A DNA stretch of 64,000 nt from Aminipila luticellarii. GTDB taxonomy: Bacteria; Bacillota; Clostridia; Peptostreptococcales; Anaerovoracaceae. Location: positions 868,001-932,000 of the forward strand of contig NZ_CP035281.1 in NCBI RefSeq assembly GCF_004103735.1. Direction: 5' to 3'. The translations under genes were made by a program, and so were the position numbers. Positions within the stretch are counted from its first letter, which is position 1. Each line of letters begins with the position of its first letter. The notes beneath the pieces were generated by a model that had not been told where the DNA came from, did not search any database, and worked only from the letters and a program-made list of their open reading frames with translations. Positions 45,980-54,502 of this stretch are shown here, one piece after another.

Positions 45980-46948
45980 ATGATTCAACTGATCAATATG
46001 CCGCTTGTAGATGATATTTTGAATGAGTATAATAGTAATGATGAATTAAACAGCGTGTGCCGCAAATATGGGTGTGATGGAATTGAAGCCATTTGGGGCG
46101 GTGAGGATTGCAGCTTTCCTGTAGAAAAATCCTTGATAAGAGGATGGCATTTGGCCTTTTTTTGTGATTGGGTGGATTTTTGGAATAAAAATGAGATTGA
46201 ATTGATTCGCAAATTCAGACATAGAGAAACCTGGGAAACCTTCTATGGAGGAAAGGACAGAAACGCTCTGCTGAAAATGATTGGTGATGATTTAGACCGA
46301 GCTGATCGGGCAGGCGCTGAATATGTGGTCTTTCATGTTTCGGATGTTTCTGTAGAAGAAGTATATACATATAAATGGCTGCACACAGATGAAGAAGTAG
46401 TGGATACGTCAGCGGAATTAATAAATCAGCTGATGGATCATAAAAACTATAGATTTAAATTATTGTTGGAAAATCTGAATTGGTCCGGTTTTACCTTTAC
46501 ACGGCCGGAGATAACCAAAAGGCTTCTGCAGAAAGTGCACTATAAAAATAAAGGGATCATGCTGGACATAGGACATCTCATGTGCACCAATCCGGAGCTT
46601 CAAAATACGGATCAGGCGATAGATTACATACATAAAATGCTGGACGAACATGATATCCTTTGCAGATATATCAAAGGAATTCATTTACATCAATCCTTAA
46701 GCGGTGATTATGTAAAAGAGAATACCCGTATAGCACCTCAGCTGCCGGAGGATTATTGGGAAAAATTCGGCGTTGCTTACGAGCACATATTGAATATAGA
46801 TACCCATAAGCCTGTAAGCAATTCCAGAATGAAAGGTGTCATCGCCCGGATCAATCCGGAGTATCTGGTACACGAGCTGGCAGCTTCTGACCGGAAAGAA
46901 AAAGAGCGAGTTTTAAAGGTTCAGACCGATACCCTCCTGTCGTATTAG
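45980..46948 (+). CDS. TIM-barrel protein, sugar phosphate isomerase/epimerase-like
   Basis: The 322-residue protein belongs to the xylose-isomerase-like (AP endonuclease 2) TIM-barrel superfamily. Likely metal ligands are Glu in LLLENLNW, Asp and His in MLDIGHLM, and His in IKGIHLHQS. The substrate is unknown; such barrels act on sugars, inositols or DNA. Its place between a B12 riboswitch gene and an HNH-repeat gene suggests a role in corrinoid or nucleotide-loop sugar handling, but this is inference. I choose ATG 45980, 11 bases after AAAGGA, over a TTG at 45959. Confidence 0.72.
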   Translation: MIQLINMPLVDDILNEYNSNDELNSVCRKYGCDGIEAIWGGEDCSFPVEKSLIRGWHLAFFCDWVDFWNKNEIELIRKFRHRETWETFYGGKDRNALLKMIGDDLDRADRAGAEYVVFHVSDVSVEEVYTYKWLHTDEEVVDTSAELINQLMDHKNYRFKLLLENLNWSGFTFTRPEITKRLLQKVHYKNKGIMLDIGHLMCTNPELQNTDQAIDYIHKMLDEHDILCRYIKGIHLHQSLSGDYVKENTRIAPQLPEDYWEKFGVAYEHILNIDTHKPVSNSRMKGVIARINPEYLVHELAASDRKEKERVLKVQTDTLLSY

Positions 46949-47003
46949 TGTGCGGATTACTAAAAAAGAAAGAATCGGATCGTAAAGGAAAGGGAACTTC
47001 AAG

Positions 47004-48059
47004 ATGCAGATACAGCGAGAGAATATAGCAATGAGGTATAGGGAAGAGCTTGATAAAATTGCAGGGGAAGGTATAGAATCAGGGATTTTGGAATATGATG
47101 AAAACGCCGAAAATGCCGAACAGATATTTGAATTTTCTCAAATTGATTCCGGTAAAGGTAAGGCGGTGTATTCCAGCTTTTCCGATCAGGAATTATGCAA
47201 CATATTGATTCAGAAAACAAAGGAACTGGAGCATGTTCCGGCTCAAAAGGAAATCTATTGGTTATATAGAGTATACCTTAAGAGACGGTTCGGAAATTGG
47301 CCGAAGGCATTGACTGCCGCCGGATTGTCGAAAAAAGCCGGAAAAGGCGGAGATTCCTATGAAAAAGTAAAAACGGATAAGCTGCTGGAGAAAGAATTGC
47401 TGGATAAGCTTCGGGTCAAGGCAGAAGAATTAGGCCGACCCCCTCATATGCATGAGATGAGAGAGGTGGCAGATTATTTTAAGATCAAGTTCAGCACCTG
47501 GGCAGAGCTTCTCGATGCGGCGGGGCTGGACAACCAATGGAAAAGCCGGAAGCCGGTTTATCAGGTAACAGATTTATCAGAAGAGGACAAAGAGCTGCTG
47601 GAAATCATACATAAAAAGGCCATTGAACTGGGCAGACCTCCCATGCGTACGGAGATACCCGGTGAGATCCGAGAAACGTTAAAGAAAAAGTGCGGGACCT
47701 GGCGAAACATTTTATATCAAATAGGACTGGAGCCCATTCAGAAAATCAGATCGTTTAATGCCACCTATCTGGACGGGAGGGGAACCAAGACGATCAAGCA
47801 TACGGAACTTTTAGAAGGAAGTGTGTTCAAGCTGGTCAATCCGGATGAAAATACAGTGAGACAGTTGAACCTGCTCCGGAAAAAGGCCGATCAAGTGGAT
47901 CGGACTTTAGTAAAAGCAGAAATCCCTAAGGATATTTATAATAATTTAATCGAACAGTGTGTAAATTACAGAAATATTTTGTATCAGATCGGATTGGAGC
48001 CGATGGAAAAGTTAAAGGAAAAGGAAATTGAGAAAGAATTAAGGAAGAAGAGAAGATAG
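47004..48059 (+). CDS. HNH-associated repeat protein, copy 2 (putative DNA-binding)
   Basis: This 351-residue protein is a full-length paralogue of the product of 44063-45112, with the same four repeats including FGNWPKALTAAGLSKKAG, ELGRPPHMHEM, LGRPPMRTEI and CGTWRNILYQIGLEP. No nuclease motif or membrane segment is visible. It follows the TIM-barrel gene by 55 bp and is probably co-transcribed with it. Two diverged copies in one island suggest duplication of a whole riboswitch/small-protein/repeat-protein unit. Confidence 0.65.
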   Translation: MQIQRENIAMRYREELDKIAGEGIESGILEYDENAENAEQIFEFSQIDSGKGKAVYSSFSDQELCNILIQKTKELEHVPAQKEIYWLYRVYLKRRFGNWPKALTAAGLSKKAGKGGDSYEKVKTDKLLEKELLDKLRVKAEELGRPPHMHEMREVADYFKIKFSTWAELLDAAGLDNQWKSRKPVYQVTDLSEEDKELLEIIHKKAIELGRPPMRTEIPGEIRETLKKKCGTWRNILYQIGLEPIQKIRSFNATYLDGRGTKTIKHTELLEGSVFKLVNPDENTVRQLNLLRKKADQVDRTLVKAEIPKDIYNNLIEQCVNYRNILYQIGLEPMEKLKEKEIEKELRKKRR

Positions 48060-48087
48060 TAGGGATTGGATTTTAAAGCCCGAACTA

Positions 48088-48116
48088 TTTACAAGAACCG
48101 ACTTTAGTGATACAAT
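48088..48116 (+). promoter_or_regulatory. Promoter of cobalamin riboswitch 4
   Basis: TTTACA (48088-48093) and TACAAT (48111-48116) with a 17-bp spacer. Confidence 0.65.
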
Positions 48117-48167
48117 ATTTTACAAATCAATGCGGAGCTTTGACCCGCATATAATTGAATATTTTGC

Positions 48168-48346
48168 TTTTGTGTTTTCTTTCGGATTCTATGGATCCGG
48201 AGGATATAATAGGGAATCGAGTGTAATTCTCGGACGGTACCGCCGCTGTAAGCACGGAGCATATGTTTTGACAAGGTCAGCCACTGAGAAATTGGGAAGG
48301 CAAACATATGCGTTGGATAGTAATCCTTGAAGTGTGAGTCAGAACA
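48168..48346 (+). promoter_or_regulatory. Cobalamin riboswitch 4
   Basis: Aptamer landmarks are AATAGGGAATCGAGTG, GGTACCGCCGCTGTAAGC, GCCACTGAG, TTGGGAAGGC and GTGAGTCAGAAC. The terminator at 48415-48450 ends only 26 bp before the next start codon. It heads the corrinoid surface-capture and ECF transport genes. Confidence 0.92.
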
Positions 48347-48414
48347 TCTTCGCAAATGCTTGAATTTTAGCCCACGAGTAATGGGATTGAATAAGCTGAT
48401 ACGCAGAAATACGG

Positions 48415-48450
48415 CTGTGGCAGTTAGAATAAACTGCTGCAGTTTTTTTT
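48415..48450 (+). terminator. Terminator of riboswitch 4
   Basis: An 11-bp stem with two G-T pairs (48415-48425 with 48432-48442) and eight T residues. Confidence 0.88.
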
Positions 48451-48475
48451 GTGGAAAAAGAAGAGGAGAGAGAAA

Positions 48476-50146
48476 ATGAAACAGATGAAAAAAAGTATGC
48501 TGCCGCTTTTCTTAGTGTTGGTCCTGATTCTAGGCAATGTGGCAGGTGTTTTTGCCGCCACGGAGAAAACCACGGTTGATCAGGCGGTAACAGAGACTGC
48601 AAAGTATGTACAAAAAACGGTATCTAATCCACAGAATGCTTCCATAGGGGGAGAATGGGCGGTCATGGCGCTGGCTCGCAGCGGCTATGAAGTTCCGCAG
48701 AGCTATTATGATACCTACTATGCGGCTTTGGAAAAGCAGGTGAAAGAATGCAAAGGAATTCTGCACGACAAGAAATATACGGAGTATTCACGAACGATAC
48801 TTGCTTTAAGTGCCATAGGAAAAGATCCTGCCAATGTAGCCGGATATAATCTGCTCACTCCTCTTGGAGATTTTAATAAGACCATCTGGCAGGGAATAAA
48901 CGGACCGATTTGGGCTCTTATCGCATTAGACACAGCAAATTATCCGATGCCTCAGAACAAGGATGCAGAAGTTCAGGCTACTCGGGATATGTATGTAAAT
49001 GAAATCTTGAAAAGACAGTTATCCGACGGCGGGTTTTCATTGTCCGGAGGAACTGAGGGTGCCAGTGACAGTGATAATGTGGCTGATGCAGATCTTACAG
49101 GCATGGCTTTACAGGCCTTGGCAAAATATCAGGATCGTGCAGAGGTAAAAGCAGCCACGGAAAAAGCCCTGAACTGCCTATCCAAGATGCAGAATGAAAA
49201 CGGAGGATACAGCTCATGGGGAGTGGAAAATTCCGAGAGTGCAGATCAGGTAATCGTAGCCCTTACAGAACTGGGCATATCGGTAGATGACAGCCGATTT
49301 GTGAAAAACGGACATTCCTTAGTAGACAACCTACTGAAATATCACATAAAGGATAACGGCTTTAAGCATGTATTATCGGAATCCAGTGCCAATCAGATGG
49401 CTACGGAACAGGGCTTTTATACATTAGTAGCCGTGCAAAGAGCTTTGAACGGACAAAACAGCCTGTACAGGATGAGTGATGTAAAGGCTGCTGCCCAACC
49501 CGTATCAACAGCTCCAATCAGTACGGCTGCTGGCTTAAAAGATAAAAATGCAGATGTAAAGGCTATGCCGGTCACAAAGGAAGGAACGACTTTCCCGGAT
49601 ATTACAGGACATAAAAACCAGAAGGCTATTGAAGCATTAGCTTCCAGAAGTATTATCAACGGCAAGACGGACGCGGCTTTCGATCCGGATGCAACCATGA
49701 CCCGTGCTGAGTTTGCGACCATCGTAGTAAAGGCTCTTGGGCTTACGCCGAAGGCAGACAGTGTGTTCAAGGATGTATCGGATTCGGCATGGTTTGCAGG
49801 CTATGTAGGAACAGCCTATCAATATAAGATTGTAAACGGCACATCTGAGACAACCTTCAATCCAAACGGAAGTATCACCAGACAGGAAGCAGCCAGCATG
49901 GTAGCTCGTGCTGCGGCATTGTGCGGAATGAATACGGACATGGATGCGGCAACTGTTCAGGATACGCTTGCCCCGTTTACGGATTATGTAGATGCGGCTT
50001 CATGGGCGACCGGTGCTTTGGCATTTTGTTACAGCAATGACGTTCTGGATAAAGCCGATGTGAATATTTTACCTAAGACGGCAATCAAGCGTTGTGAAAT
50101 TGCGGAAATGTTATATCGCACGTTGAACAAAGCAGAGTTATTGTAG
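48476..50146 (+). CDS. SLH-anchored alpha/alpha-barrel surface protein (transcobalamin alpha-domain-like)
   Basis: The 556-residue protein has a signal peptide (ending VFAA), a helical-repeat domain (about 30-335) with squalene-cyclase/transcobalamin-like turns such as DGGFSLSGG and NENGGYSSWG, and three SLH domains (about 372-430, 432-490, 500-556). It lacks a DUF4430 domain, but the next gene encodes one, so the two halves of a transcobalamin are split between neighbours. It likely holds corrinoids at the wall for the ECF importer three genes on. The ATG at 48476 follows GAGGAGAG. Confidence 0.82.
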   Translation: MKQMKKSMLPLFLVLVLILGNVAGVFAATEKTTVDQAVTETAKYVQKTVSNPQNASIGGEWAVMALARSGYEVPQSYYDTYYAALEKQVKECKGILHDKKYTEYSRTILALSAIGKDPANVAGYNLLTPLGDFNKTIWQGINGPIWALIALDTANYPMPQNKDAEVQATRDMYVNEILKRQLSDGGFSLSGGTEGASDSDNVADADLTGMALQALAKYQDRAEVKAATEKALNCLSKMQNENGGYSSWGVENSESADQVIVALTELGISVDDSRFVKNGHSLVDNLLKYHIKDNGFKHVLSESSANQMATEQGFYTLVAVQRALNGQNSLYRMSDVKAAAQPVSTAPISTAAGLKDKNADVKAMPVTKEGTTFPDITGHKNQKAIEALASRSIINGKTDAAFDPDATMTRAEFATIVVKALGLTPKADSVFKDVSDSAWFAGYVGTAYQYKIVNGTSETTFNPNGSITRQEAASMVARAAALCGMNTDMDAATVQDTLAPFTDYVDAASWATGALAFCYSNDVLDKADVNILPKTAIKRCEIAEMLYRTLNKAELL

Positions 50147-50157
50147 GAGATGAAATT

Positions 50158-50979
50158 GTGAAGATAAGCAGAAATAAAATCTATGCAGCAATAGCGATTG
50201 TTGCTGTGTTAGTGATTGCATTCTGTTGGGGTGGAGGGTTTGCCAAAGGCAGCCCTTCCTCTGATTTAGACAATAAAACCAGTGTAGAGACAGCCCAGAA
50301 GGCTGCTACAGATGGAGCCGTGAAGGCAGACACAGAAACAAAAAGTGCCATAGGAACTACTACAGGAGCCGTTGAAACCGAGAAATCGGCAGAAGCGGCT
50401 AAAGCTACGGCCAGTGCGGTAAAGGTAGACCAAAAGGCTGTAGCCTATTCTGAATCTAAGGGTATGAAAATTGACAAATCAACCGGGAAAGATAAATATC
50501 AGACCGATCCCGTACCGGAAGGAAAACCGATACCGGTAGAACCGGGCACTGCGAATATTACCAAAACAGCAAAGACTTGTACGATGTCGATTGAATGTAA
50601 GACGATTTTAGACAACATGGATAACTTGAATAAAGAAAAAGTAGAATTAGTACCGGAAAACGGCGTTATTATGCCGCCTACTACCGTGACCTTTTATGAA
50701 GGAGAAAGTGTATTTAATCTGCTGCAGCGGGAGACGAAAAAGAATAAGATCCATATGGAGTTTGTCAATACACCGATTTACAATTCTGCCTATATCGAGG
50801 GAATTAATAACCTCTATGAGTTTGACTGCGGTGAACTGTCCGGATGGATGTATAAGGTCAACGGCTGGTTCCCGAATTACGGATGCAGCCGGTATGTGAT
50901 TAAGCAGGGTGATGTAATCGAGTGGATTTATACCTGTGATCTGGGGCGCGACATCGGAGGCGGATTTAATGAACAATAA
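50158..50979 (+). CDS. Membrane-anchored DUF4430 protein (transcobalamin beta-domain-like)
   Basis: The 273-residue protein has an N-terminal hydrophobic anchor (about 8-28), a low-complexity Ala/Thr/Lys linker (30-150) long enough to span part of the wall, and a DUF4430 domain (about 162-268) with GESVFNLLQRE, GELSGWMYKVNGWFPNYGC and QGDVIEWIYTCDLG. Two cysteine pairs in this domain could form disulfides. It starts GTG 11 bp after the barrel protein gene and overlaps the ECF-T gene by 11 bp, so it is tightly linked to transport. Confidence 0.8.
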   Translation: MKISRNKIYAAIAIVAVLVIAFCWGGGFAKGSPSSDLDNKTSVETAQKAATDGAVKADTETKSAIGTTTGAVETEKSAEAAKATASAVKVDQKAVAYSESKGMKIDKSTGKDKYQTDPVPEGKPIPVEPGTANITKTAKTCTMSIECKTILDNMDNLNKEKVELVPENGVIMPPTTVTFYEGESVFNLLQRETKKNKIHMEFVNTPIYNSAYIEGINNLYEFDCGELSGWMYKVNGWFPNYGCSRYVIKQGDVIEWIYTCDLGRDIGGGFNEQ

Positions 50980-51874
50980 AGGCCATATTGATGCATTTTC
51001 TTCTTATCATCCCTTGGTAAACTTTTTATATTTTGCCTTGGTGCTCCTGTATTCCATGGTGTTGATGCATCCCGCCTGTCTGGCCATATCCTTGATCGGT
51101 GCTTTTACATATTCCATTTATATGAAGGGGATAAAGGCTGTAAAATTTAATTTTTTTATTCTCCTTCCCATGCTGGTGGTAACCGCTGTTATTAATCCGG
51201 CATTCAATCATGAGGGTGCGACTATTTTGACCTATTTGCCCAACGGAAATCCGTTGACACTGGAATCTATTTTATACGGAGTGGCCGCCTCTACTATGAT
51301 GGCTGCGGTCATATGCTGGTTCTCCTGTTATAATGAAGTCATGACCTCGGATAAATTTGTATATTTGTTTGGACGGATCATTCCGGCATTATCCTTGATA
51401 TTGTCCATGATTCTCCGTTTTGTGCCGCGATTTAAGGCTCAGATCGCAGTGATATCTAATGCACAGAAATGTGTTGGCAGAGATATTTCCAATGGAGGTA
51501 TTCTTCAACGGGCGAGACATGGCTTGACCATTTTATCCATTATGATTACCTGGGCTATGGAAAATGCCATTGAGACAGCGGACAGTATGAAAAGCAGAGG
51601 GTACGGTCTGCCCGGCAGAACGGCATTCTCCATCTTCAAATTGGAACCCAGAGATAAAAAAGCACTGACGGCCATAGGCGGTCTGGGCTTTTTTGTGCTG
51701 CTTGGCGTATGCTTTGGAAGTCTTTATTTCAGGTATTATCCCACAGCAAAGGGACACCCTTTAGGCATACTGTCGACCCTGCCTTTTTTAGCTTATGCCG
51801 CATTATGCATCGTACCAATTATTATAAACCAGCAGGAGGAAAAACAATGGAAAGCTACTCAATTAAACAGTTAA
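50969..51874 (+). CDS. ECF transporter transmembrane (T) component, CbiQ family
   Basis: This 301-residue protein is the scaffold subunit of an energy-coupling-factor importer. It has several hydrophobic helices and the coupling motif ADSMKSRGYGLPGR, the CbiQ/EcfT Ala-Arg-Gly signature that contacts the ATPases. The ATG at 50969 has GGAGG eight bases upstream; the upstream in-frame ATG at 50936 has none. It overlaps both neighbours, the DUF4430 gene and the ATPase/S gene (28 bp), showing coupled translation. Confidence 0.9.
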   Translation: MNNKGHIDAFSSYHPLVNFLYFALVLLYSMVLMHPACLAISLIGAFTYSIYMKGIKAVKFNFFILLPMLVVTAVINPAFNHEGATILTYLPNGNPLTLESILYGVAASTMMAAVICWFSCYNEVMTSDKFVYLFGRIIPALSLILSMILRFVPRFKAQIAVISNAQKCVGRDISNGGILQRARHGLTILSIMITWAMENAIETADSMKSRGYGLPGRTAFSIFKLEPRDKKALTAIGGLGFFVLLGVCFGSLYFRYYPTAKGHPLGILSTLPFLAYAALCIVPIIINQQEEKQWKATQLNS

Positions 51875-54429
51875 ATTTTTCTTATCCTGAATCCCAGCGA
51901 GAAATACTCAAGGACATTGATCTGACCATTTTTCAAGGGCAGTTTGTGACCTTATGCGGAGCGTCCGGATGCGGAAAGACCACGTTACTGCGGCAGTTGA
52001 AACCAATCTTGTCCCCGCACGGAAACCGGACCGGAGAGATTTTTTTTGAAGGAGAACGGTTGGCGGATCTGGATCAAAGAGCACAGAGTGCTAAGATTGG
52101 ATTTGTGCTGCAATCACCGGACAACCAGATCGTTACAGACAAAGTGTGGCATGAATTGGCTTTCGGATTGGAAAGCCTGGGATACGATACCCCTACGATT
52201 CGGCTTCGGGTAGCGGAAATGGCTTCCTTTTTTGGTATACAGACTTGGTTCTATAAAAATGTCTCCGAGCTATCCGGCGGACAAAAACAATTATTGAATC
52301 TGGCGGCAATCATGGCTATGCAGCCTTCGGTACTCATTTTGGATGAGCCTACCAGTCAGCTGGATCCTATTGCGGCGTCTGACTTTCTGGCAACCATCGG
52401 AAAAATAAACAGAGAGCTGGGCACGACTATCATCATGACGGAGCATCGGCTGGAGGAGGTCCTTCCTTTATCTGACCGAGTTATCGTCATGGACGAAGGA
52501 GCCGTTATTGCAGACGGAGCTCCAAAAGATGTGGGACAGCTGCTCGGAGAAAAAGGCCATAAAATGTTTTCTGCCATGCCGGTTCCCATGCAGGTCTATG
52601 CCGGGGTACCCAATGATCTGGACTGCCCCGTTACGGTTCGGGAAGGCCGGGAATGGCTGAATAAACTGACGGAACAGGTAACGCTTCAGCCGCTGGCAGA
52701 GAAAGAAAGCAGAGAAAATAAAGAAGAACAGATTGTGGTGGAACTGGATCAGGCCTGGTTCAAGTATGAAAGGGATTTGCCGGATGTGGTGAAGGGGGTC
52801 AGCTTAAAAGTGAAAAAGGCTGAATTCTTTGCCCTTTTAGGGGGGAACGGTACCGGTAAAAGCACCACATTATCTCTTATATCCGGTATAAACAAGCCTT
52901 ATCGAGGTTCTGTTAAAATAGAAGGCAAGGCCTTGTCTGATATATCAGATAAGGAAAAATTCGGGGGACTTTTGGGGGTATTGCCCCAGAACCCTCAGGC
53001 ATTGTTTGTAAAAAAGTCTGTAAAAAGGGATTTATATGAAATGCTCTCCTCCGCAAAAATATCGAAAGACGAAAAGGAATCGCGTGTCAATGCGGCAGCT
53101 GAGCTATGTCAGCTCACCCCGCTTCTGGAACAGCATCCGTATGATTTATCGGGAGGAGAGCAACAGAGGGCGGCTTTAGCGAAGGTGCTTCTTTTAAGAC
53201 CGCATATTTTGCTTCTGGATGAGCCGACAAAGGGCTTAGATGCGGAATTTAAACAGGTTTTTGCAGAGATTTTAGAAAGCTTAAAGGAATACGGAATCAC
53301 TATTATCATGGTAAGCCATGATGTGGAGTTCTGCGCCAAATATGCGGACAGATGTGCCATGTTCTTTGACGGAGATATCGTGACAGAAGGAACCCCCAGA
53401 GAGTTTTTCAGCGGAAACAGTTTTTATACCACGGAAGCCAACCGCATGGCGCGCCATCTGGTTCAGGAGGTCGTCACGGCCGAGGACATTATTCAAATAT
53501 GCGGAGGGAAAAAAACAATCTCAAAAAATGAAAGAAGGGATCAGATTCATTCTTTTTTAAACTTGTTTGACTCTCAAGGAAAAGGTTTCAAGGGAAGCGC
53601 AGGAACGAAAGATAAAAAAAGTCTGGCTGCCCGTACCCTTAGATTTCTGAAAGAACAAAAGGAAGGCTCCGAACAGGCTGTAGAAAAAAGACAGATTCTT
53701 TGTGATCAGGTAGCTGTCAATCAGCGAAAGCTTGCCAAAAGAACGAAATGCGCGGCGGCTATGATGCTGCTTCTGATACCCCTTACTCTTTTTATAGGTA
53801 TTTATTATTTGAATGATCGAAAATACTATTTTATATCCATGATGATCATACTGGAAACTATGCTGCCTTTTGCAATGATTTTTGAAGGCAGAAAGCCGCA
53901 GGCAAGGGAGCTTATAGTCATAGCCTGCCTGTGTGCTATTGGCGTAGCGGGAAGATGTGCCTTTTTTATGCTTCCCAGTTTTAAGCCCATTGCAGCCATT
54001 ACCATCATTTCCGGTGTGGCCTTTGGGGGAGAAGCAGGGTTCCTGGTGGGCTCCATGATTGCTTTTGCCTCCAATATGTTTTTTGGTCAGGGACCGTGGA
54101 CGCCTTGGCAGATGTTTGGATTTGGTGTGATCGGATTCTTGGCCGGCGTCTTGTTTCAAAAAGGAATTCTGCGGAGCAACAGGATTTCACTAGCCATTTT
54201 TGGCGGGCTGGCCACCTTTTTTATCTATGGGGGAATTTTAAATCCCGCATCGGTTTTGATGTTCTATCCAAAGCCAACGACCGAAATGTTCATTTTGGCG
54301 TACATGCGAGGAGTTCCTGTGGATTTAGTTCATGCATCCTCCACGGTCTTTTTTTTGTGGATTATGGCAGATTCCATGCTGGAGAAGTTGGATCGAATCA
54401 AGGTGAAATACGGGCTGATACAGGAATAA
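51847..54429 (+). CDS. Fused ECF transporter: two ATPase domains plus S component
   Basis: This 860-residue protein joins three parts of an ECF importer. ATPase 1 (about 1-260) has GASGCGKTT, LSGGQKQL and LILDEPT; ATPase 2 (about 295-530) has GGNGTGKST, LSGGEQQR and LLLDEPTKGLD. After a charged linker, residues about 636-850 form a hydrophobic S-component domain with VGSMIAFASNMFFGQGPWTPWQM, like ECF S proteins linked to cobalamin. ATPase pairs are often fused, but adding the S component is rare. With the T protein it makes a two-polypeptide importer. The ATG at 51847 follows CAGGAGGA. Confidence 0.88.
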   Translation: MESYSIKQLNFSYPESQREILKDIDLTIFQGQFVTLCGASGCGKTTLLRQLKPILSPHGNRTGEIFFEGERLADLDQRAQSAKIGFVLQSPDNQIVTDKVWHELAFGLESLGYDTPTIRLRVAEMASFFGIQTWFYKNVSELSGGQKQLLNLAAIMAMQPSVLILDEPTSQLDPIAASDFLATIGKINRELGTTIIMTEHRLEEVLPLSDRVIVMDEGAVIADGAPKDVGQLLGEKGHKMFSAMPVPMQVYAGVPNDLDCPVTVREGREWLNKLTEQVTLQPLAEKESRENKEEQIVVELDQAWFKYERDLPDVVKGVSLKVKKAEFFALLGGNGTGKSTTLSLISGINKPYRGSVKIEGKALSDISDKEKFGGLLGVLPQNPQALFVKKSVKRDLYEMLSSAKISKDEKESRVNAAAELCQLTPLLEQHPYDLSGGEQQRAALAKVLLLRPHILLLDEPTKGLDAEFKQVFAEILESLKEYGITIIMVSHDVEFCAKYADRCAMFFDGDIVTEGTPREFFSGNSFYTTEANRMARHLVQEVVTAEDIIQICGGKKTISKNERRDQIHSFLNLFDSQGKGFKGSAGTKDKKSLAARTLRFLKEQKEGSEQAVEKRQILCDQVAVNQRKLAKRTKCAAAMMLLLIPLTLFIGIYYLNDRKYYFISMMIILETMLPFAMIFEGRKPQARELIVIACLCAIGVAGRCAFFMLPSFKPIAAITIISGVAFGGEAGFLVGSMIAFASNMFFGQGPWTPWQMFGFGVIGFLAGVLFQKGILRSNRISLAIFGGLATFFIYGGILNPASVLMFYPKPTTEMFILAYMRGVPVDLVHASSTVFFLWIMADSMLEKLDRIKVKYGLIQE

Positions 54430-54502
54430 GAAAATTAAAAGAATTCAAGAGTTAAAGAGTTAAAGTTAATAATCCAGACAAAAAGGAGGAAAAAGAATAA
54501 AA

